NCBI GenBank assembly: GCA_965214795.1
Contig: OZ243976.1
Span: forward strand, 1,426,001 to 1,490,000
Length of the DNA stretch: 64,000 nt
Direction: 5' to 3'
Source: JAJDXW01 sp965214795
GTDB lineage: Bacteria; Pseudomonadota; Gammaproteobacteria; HK1
Shown: positions 61,595 to 64,000 of the stretch, in pieces
How positions within the stretch are numbered: the stretch's first letter is position 1
How the letters are laid out: each line of letters begins with the position of its first letter
Made by a program: the position numbers and the translations under genes
Notes under the pieces: model-generated
What the model was told of the DNA's origin: nothing
The model's database searches: none
The model's input: the letters and a program-made list of their open reading frames with translations, nothing else

Positions 61595-61628
61595 CGCCGG
61601 GACGGCGTTTGCCGGCCCCGGCGTTTCT
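61595..61628 (+). terminator. Candidate terminator hairpin between the convergent giant gene and nuclease gene
   Basis: CGCCGGG (61595-61601) pairs with CCCGGCG (61617-61623), with an inner CGGC-GTTT-GCCG stem, followed by TTTCT. The stem is strong but the T-tract is weak. It lies downstream of both the plus-strand giant gene and the minus-strand nuclease gene. Confidence 0.35.
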
Positions 61629-61685
61629 CGAATCGTCATCGCCGATTCCGTTCCCGTTACGCCCCCATCCGTTCCGCGTCGTCGG

Positions 61686-62006
61686 CTATGCGCGCCCGGC
61701 GGGCGAGCCGTTCGCGGCCAACCCCTCGACGCGGCGGATCACCTCCTCACCCGTCTCGCAGTCGACCAGCCAGTCGCCCACCCGGGCGAGCCCGTCCACG
61801 GGCACCCGGCGCAACAACGGGCGGAGCCGTTCGGCGTCGTCGTCCCCGAAACGCCGCGCCGCCACCCGGCACAGTGCTCGCTGCTCACCATCGGCCCGTC
61901 CTTGTTCGATGCCCCGCTCGATGCCCCGCTCGATGCCCTGCTCGATGCCTTGGGCGAGCAAGCCGGCCTTGTACCGGTCCACTTTCGCTTCCCATATCGT
62001 TGCCAT
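61686..62006 (-). CDS. Probable internal in-frame product of the Rpn gene (106 aa, RpnS-like)
   Basis: An in-frame ATG (residue 275 of the long protein) begins MATIWEAKVDRYKAG and is preceded on the minus strand by AGGAGG, 10 bases upstream. This is a better ribosome-binding site than that of the full-length gene. The product would contain the GIE repeat tail and the C-terminal helical region but no nuclease core. In E. coli, Rpn loci are known to make such small C-terminal proteins from internal starts, and these block the toxicity of the long form. Function here is inferred by analogy. Confidence 0.5.
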   Translation of the reverse strand: MATIWEAKVDRYKAGLLAQGIEQGIERGIERGIEQGRADGEQRALCRVAARRFGDDDAERLRPLLRRVPVDGLARVGDWLVDCETGEEVIRRVEGLAANGSPAGRA

Positions 62007-62828
62007 GCGCCTCTCTCCTCCTGCCCTCTCCATCTCCTCGAACGGCGGGAACCTCTGCGGTCCCTGCGGCCTCTTGTCCATCAGCCGGCCCCACCACTCG
62101 CCCGCCCATGCGTGCAGCACCCGGCGCACCGGCTCTTCGCCCGCCCCCGGGCGCCGGGCCATCTCCTCGGACAGCCACTCCAGCAACTCCTCGGGCGTGT
62201 CCGCGTGCTGCAACCGCGCCCAAGCGCTGACCCGGTTCGCCTCCGGCCAGCCCCCGCCGCGCCACTCGGCCATGTCCACCAGATGGTACGCCTGCGACCG
62301 GAAGCGCGCCAACGCACGGCGCTCCCTGTCGGGTAGCGCTTCGGCATGGCCGGGCGTCGCCCACCCGGGCGGCGCCGAGCCTTGCGCGGTCCACGACTCG
62401 TTGCCGTTGTAGAGCACCACCGGCAGCACCGGGGGCAGCTCACCCTCACGAGCTTCTACGCCGTTGTGCATCAGGCGTTCGAGCAGTGCGTCGGTGTAGC
62501 GGCGCATCCGCCCCTGCATGTGCGCGTCCACCGAGGACTGGAACTCCAGCAGCACGAACAGATAACGCCGGGCGCCGTCGGCGAGCGTGCCATCGCGGAA
62601 GCACACCCGCCACACCATGTCGCCGCAGCGTGCGTGGAGGGTCTCGTCGACGAACTCCGGGGATGCGTCGGACAGGGTGGAGAAGTCCAGGCTCTGGGCC
62701 CAGTCCGGGGCGGCGAAAGCGCGCAGCAGGTCCTCGACCACCGTCGCGAGGGAGAAGTAGCGTTTGAAGGCGGGGTCGTGGCGCACGCGCCGGCGCCCGT
62801 TCGTTCCGGAGGGTCGTTCGTGTGTCAT
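61686..62828 (-). CDS. Rpn/YhgA-family recombination-promoting nuclease (PD-(D/E)XK), 380 aa
   Basis: The protein matches the Rpn (Transposase_31, YhgA-like) pattern: DPAFKRYFS near residue 18, GDMVWRV at 69-75, YLFVLLEFQSSVDAHM at 89-104, and LPPVLPVVLYNG at 131-142. The likely catalytic set of the PD-(D/E)XK fold is D70, E95 and Q97 (the ExQ variant of this family). The C-terminal part has a GIEQGIERG repeat tail and a RRFG segment typical of these proteins. Known: Rpn proteins are DNA endonucleases linked to recombination and phage defence. The ATG at 62828 was chosen because family similarity begins just after it; the frame is open to 62972 but that extension looks like non-coding sequence, and no strong ribosome-binding site precedes either start. 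The gene is convergent with the giant autotransporter and lies between direct repeats next to an IS relic. Confidence 0.85.
   Translation of the reverse strand: MTHERPSGTNGRRRVRHDPAFKRYFSLATVVEDLLRAFAAPDWAQSLDFSTLSDASPEFVDETLHARCGDMVWRVCFRDGTLADGARRYLFVLLEFQSSVDAHMQGRMRRYTDALLERLMHNGVEAREGELPPVLPVVLYNGNESWTAQGSAPPGWATPGHAEALPDRERRALARFRSQAYHLVDMAEWRGGGWPEANRVSAWARLQHADTPEELLEWLSEEMARRPGAGEEPVRRVLHAWAGEWWGRLMDKRPQGPQRFPPFEEMERAGGERRMATIWEAKVDRYKAGLLAQGIEQGIERGIERGIEQGRADGEQRALCRVAARRFGDDDAERLRPLLRRVPVDGLARVGDWLVDCETGEEVIRRVEGLAANGSPAGRA
61906..61949 (-). repeat. 12-bp tandem repeat encoding GIE(Q/R) units in the Rpn tail
   Basis: TCGATGCCCCGC (plus-strand spelling) repeats about 3.7 times with small changes, starting at 61906, 61918, 61930 and 61942. 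Twelve bases equal four codons, so copy-number change would keep frame while altering the length of the helical tail shared by the long and short products. Confidence 0.8.
62017..62022 (-). promoter_or_regulatory. Internal Shine-Dalgarno site for the short Rpn product
   Basis: AGGAGG on the minus strand, 10 bases before the ATG at 62006. It lies within the coding sequence of the long protein, in a purine-rich stretch. Confidence 0.55.
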
Positions 62829-63039
62829 GGGGCCATGGTCGGCCCGCGCGGTCGGTGTGTCTGTAGGCCGGGGGCGCGTCGTTCGTCGGAGAGGTGCTCG
62901 ATTTCGCCGGAAGGGGGCTATTCCGTGGAGGGAGGCCACCCCGTGAGTGTCTCGCAGTGGATGCCGACGCAAAGGGCCGTGACCGGCGTGACCGTGACGC
63001 CCTCGGCGAGGAGGTCGGTCACCGTCGCCCGCACCTTCT
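62829..63039. other. Non-coding stretch upstream of the Rpn gene
   Basis: Nothing recognisable was seen on either strand. The minus strand should hold the Rpn promoter, but no convincing -35/-10 pair is visible. Confidence 0.5.
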
Positions 63040-63206
63040 ATTGCGTCCCTGTCCGTACGTATCGGACAGCGCAGCTCCTCGCGGTCCGCGTACTCGAGCC
63101 GTCGGCTCGAACTCCCGCGCCAAGTCTACGGCGTACGTCCGGTTCGGATCAGCTCGACCATCCGGCGCCGGTACCGCGGCGCCCATGACAGTCTTGATCT
63201 CGGCAT
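63040..63206 (-). pseudogene. Decayed IS3-family OrfA (HTH_Tnp_1) fragment
   Basis: The start is intact: AAGGAGGT at 63214-63221, a 7-base gap, then ATG at 63206. The product reads RYRRRMVELIRTGRTP and stops at 63126. A frameshift restores DLAREFEPTAR at 63125-63093, which continues the canonical IS3 OrfA pattern ELIRxGRTPEELAREFEPTA. A further shift gives ADREELR, resembling the next helix. No OrfB is present. The fragment marks an old insertion in the degraded third autotransporter copy. Similarity beyond 63084 is weak. Confidence 0.65.
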
Positions 63207-63237
63207 GATGGAGACCTCCTTCCCGAAGGATGCAGGT

Positions 63238-63253
63238 GTCCGCCAAGGCGGAC
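63238..63253. repeat. Short palindrome at the edge of the IS relic
   Basis: GTCCGCCAAGGCGGAC has 7-bp arms and an AA centre. It lies about 30 bases upstream of the orfA start and just before autotransporter similarity resumes at about 63270, so it may mark the old IS end. No matching opposite end was found. Confidence 0.35.
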
Positions 63254-63269
63254 CGACTTCCCGGAGCCG

Positions 63270-63744
63270 AAGTCGAGGGCGCTCCGTGGTCGGTGGGCGA
63301 GGAGGTGGAACTTCTCCTGACACGGACGGAGGCGGGCGAGGACCATGACGGCGCCGCGGGTGCGGGCGTATCGGTGGCGGACGCGCGTGTGAACGAGTCG
63401 GCGGGGACGCGCTCTACGGTCGCACCGCCATGGCGGGGCCCGGCGTCGGCGACGGCACGGGAACGGACGATTCTCTCTCGCGTCATCGCCTGGAGGCCGG
63501 GGTCGGCTATGGTCTCTCCGCCTTCGGGGGTGGTTTCACGGGGACGCCGGAGCCTGGCTTCGGGGTGTCGGAGAGTGGCCGCGACTACCGCCTCGGGTGG
63601 CGTCTGACGCCCGCAGGCGGGAACACCGCGGGCGGCAACGCCGGCTCGTTCGAGCTCCACCTGGAGGCGACGCGGCGCGAGGCGGCGAACGGCGATGGGC
63701 GGCCGGAGTACGGGGTGGGCGTGCGGATGACGGTGCGCTGGTAG
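63270..63744 (+). pseudogene. Deleted, frameshifted tail of a third autotransporter paralogue
   Basis: The first part encodes VEGAPWSVGEEVELLLTRT and AGVSVADARVNESAG, matching the conserved region before the last Calx-beta domain of both giant proteins. At about 63402-63410 the sequence jumps to the late barrel (ALYGRTAMAGPG in another frame, then LEAGVGYGLSAFGGGFTG) and runs to VRMTVRW and a TAG stop. Compared with the intact genes, about 1.4 kb (rest of Calx-beta, linker and most of the barrel) is missing and the frame changes at the joint. The product cannot form a barrel. Confidence 0.85.
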
Positions 63745-64000
63745 GGAGCTCGACCGGGAACGCCTGCCATTCGGTGTGGGAGGACCGGCAGACGACGGCT
63801 GGCGGGTCCGGCGGACGGGACCCGTTCGACCCGGAGATGCGGTTGAGTTCCGAGCTCGGCTACACCGCGCCCGTGCCGACACGCCGCGGCACCCTCACCA
63901 CCTGCGGTGCGTTCTCGTCCGACGACGGTGCGGCGCGGCAGTATCGCATCGGCAGGCGACTGGAGCTTGCCGACATCCTGTCGAGGACAAGCTGGTAGAG
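63408..64000 (+). repeat. Direct repeat, right copy (left copy at 60982-61574)
   Basis: Covers the surviving barrel end of the third paralogue, its stop and the following 255 bp up to the window edge. The repeat may continue beyond the window. Confidence 0.85.
63772..63998 (+). pseudogene. Out-of-order beta-barrel fragment, copy 2
   Basis: Same fragment as 61345-61572, again directly after a barrel stop codon, encoding FDPEMRLSSELGYTAP to RRLELADIL and then a stop. It differs at a few bases, for example AGCTGG for AGCCGG before the stop. Confidence 0.6.

Noticed and set aside
61350..62336. Plus-strand open frame overlapping the nuclease gene
   Set aside because: It is antisense to a recognisable Rpn protein and its translation has no domain.
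62829..62972. Upstream extension of the Rpn frame
   Set aside because: The added residues (arginine-rich, no family similarity) look like non-coding sequence; similarity to Rpn proteins starts just after the ATG at 62828.

Overview
The window is very GC-rich DNA from a Gram-negative bacterium. Both giant proteins end in an outer-membrane autotransporter beta-barrel with a C-terminal tryptophan, and the second carries a clear Sec signal peptide. The species cannot be named from the sequence; a high-GC, probably uncultured proteobacterium is an inference.

Layout. (1) Bases 1-25773 hold the 3' part of a giant autotransporter gene; it is open at the left edge and at least 8590 residues are visible. 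(2) Bases 25774-26387 are a lower-GC intergenic region. It holds two C-homopolymers (C9 and C14) flanking a 153-bp element with perfect 19-bp inverted ends, which looks like a miniature transposable element. (3) Bases 26388-61319 hold a second, complete giant autotransporter gene of about 11,643 residues, starting at a GTG with a good Shine-Dalgarno site. (4) Bases 61320-64000 are a scrambled accessory zone. It holds an out-of-order beta-barrel fragment, a minus-strand Rpn/YhgA-type PD-(D/E)XK nuclease gene with a probable internal start, a decayed IS3-type orfA, a deleted and frameshifted tail of a third autotransporter copy, and a second copy of the barrel fragment. The Rpn gene and IS relic sit between two direct repeats of about 593 bp.

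The two giant proteins are built from two domain types: Calx-beta domains (about 110 aa, acidic DDD ends, probably calcium-binding) and an Ig-like domain of about 100 aa with a Y-x-Q-W motif and a TDDEGHEA motif. Many are paired into units of about 211 aa. The second protein has 18 such units in uninterrupted tandem. Both proteins end in the same conserved beta-domain, a last Calx-beta domain, a helical linker and a barrel. The likely role is a very long calcium-stiffened surface adhesin or stalk. The two genes share near-identical blocks, including a tract of about 570 bp with one mismatch and the whole 3' end, so they appear to exchange sequence or to have duplicated recently. Internal duplications in both genes point to growth by unequal crossing-over.

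No housekeeping genes, tRNA, rRNA or CRISPR array were seen. Long antisense frames under the giant genes are composition artefacts.
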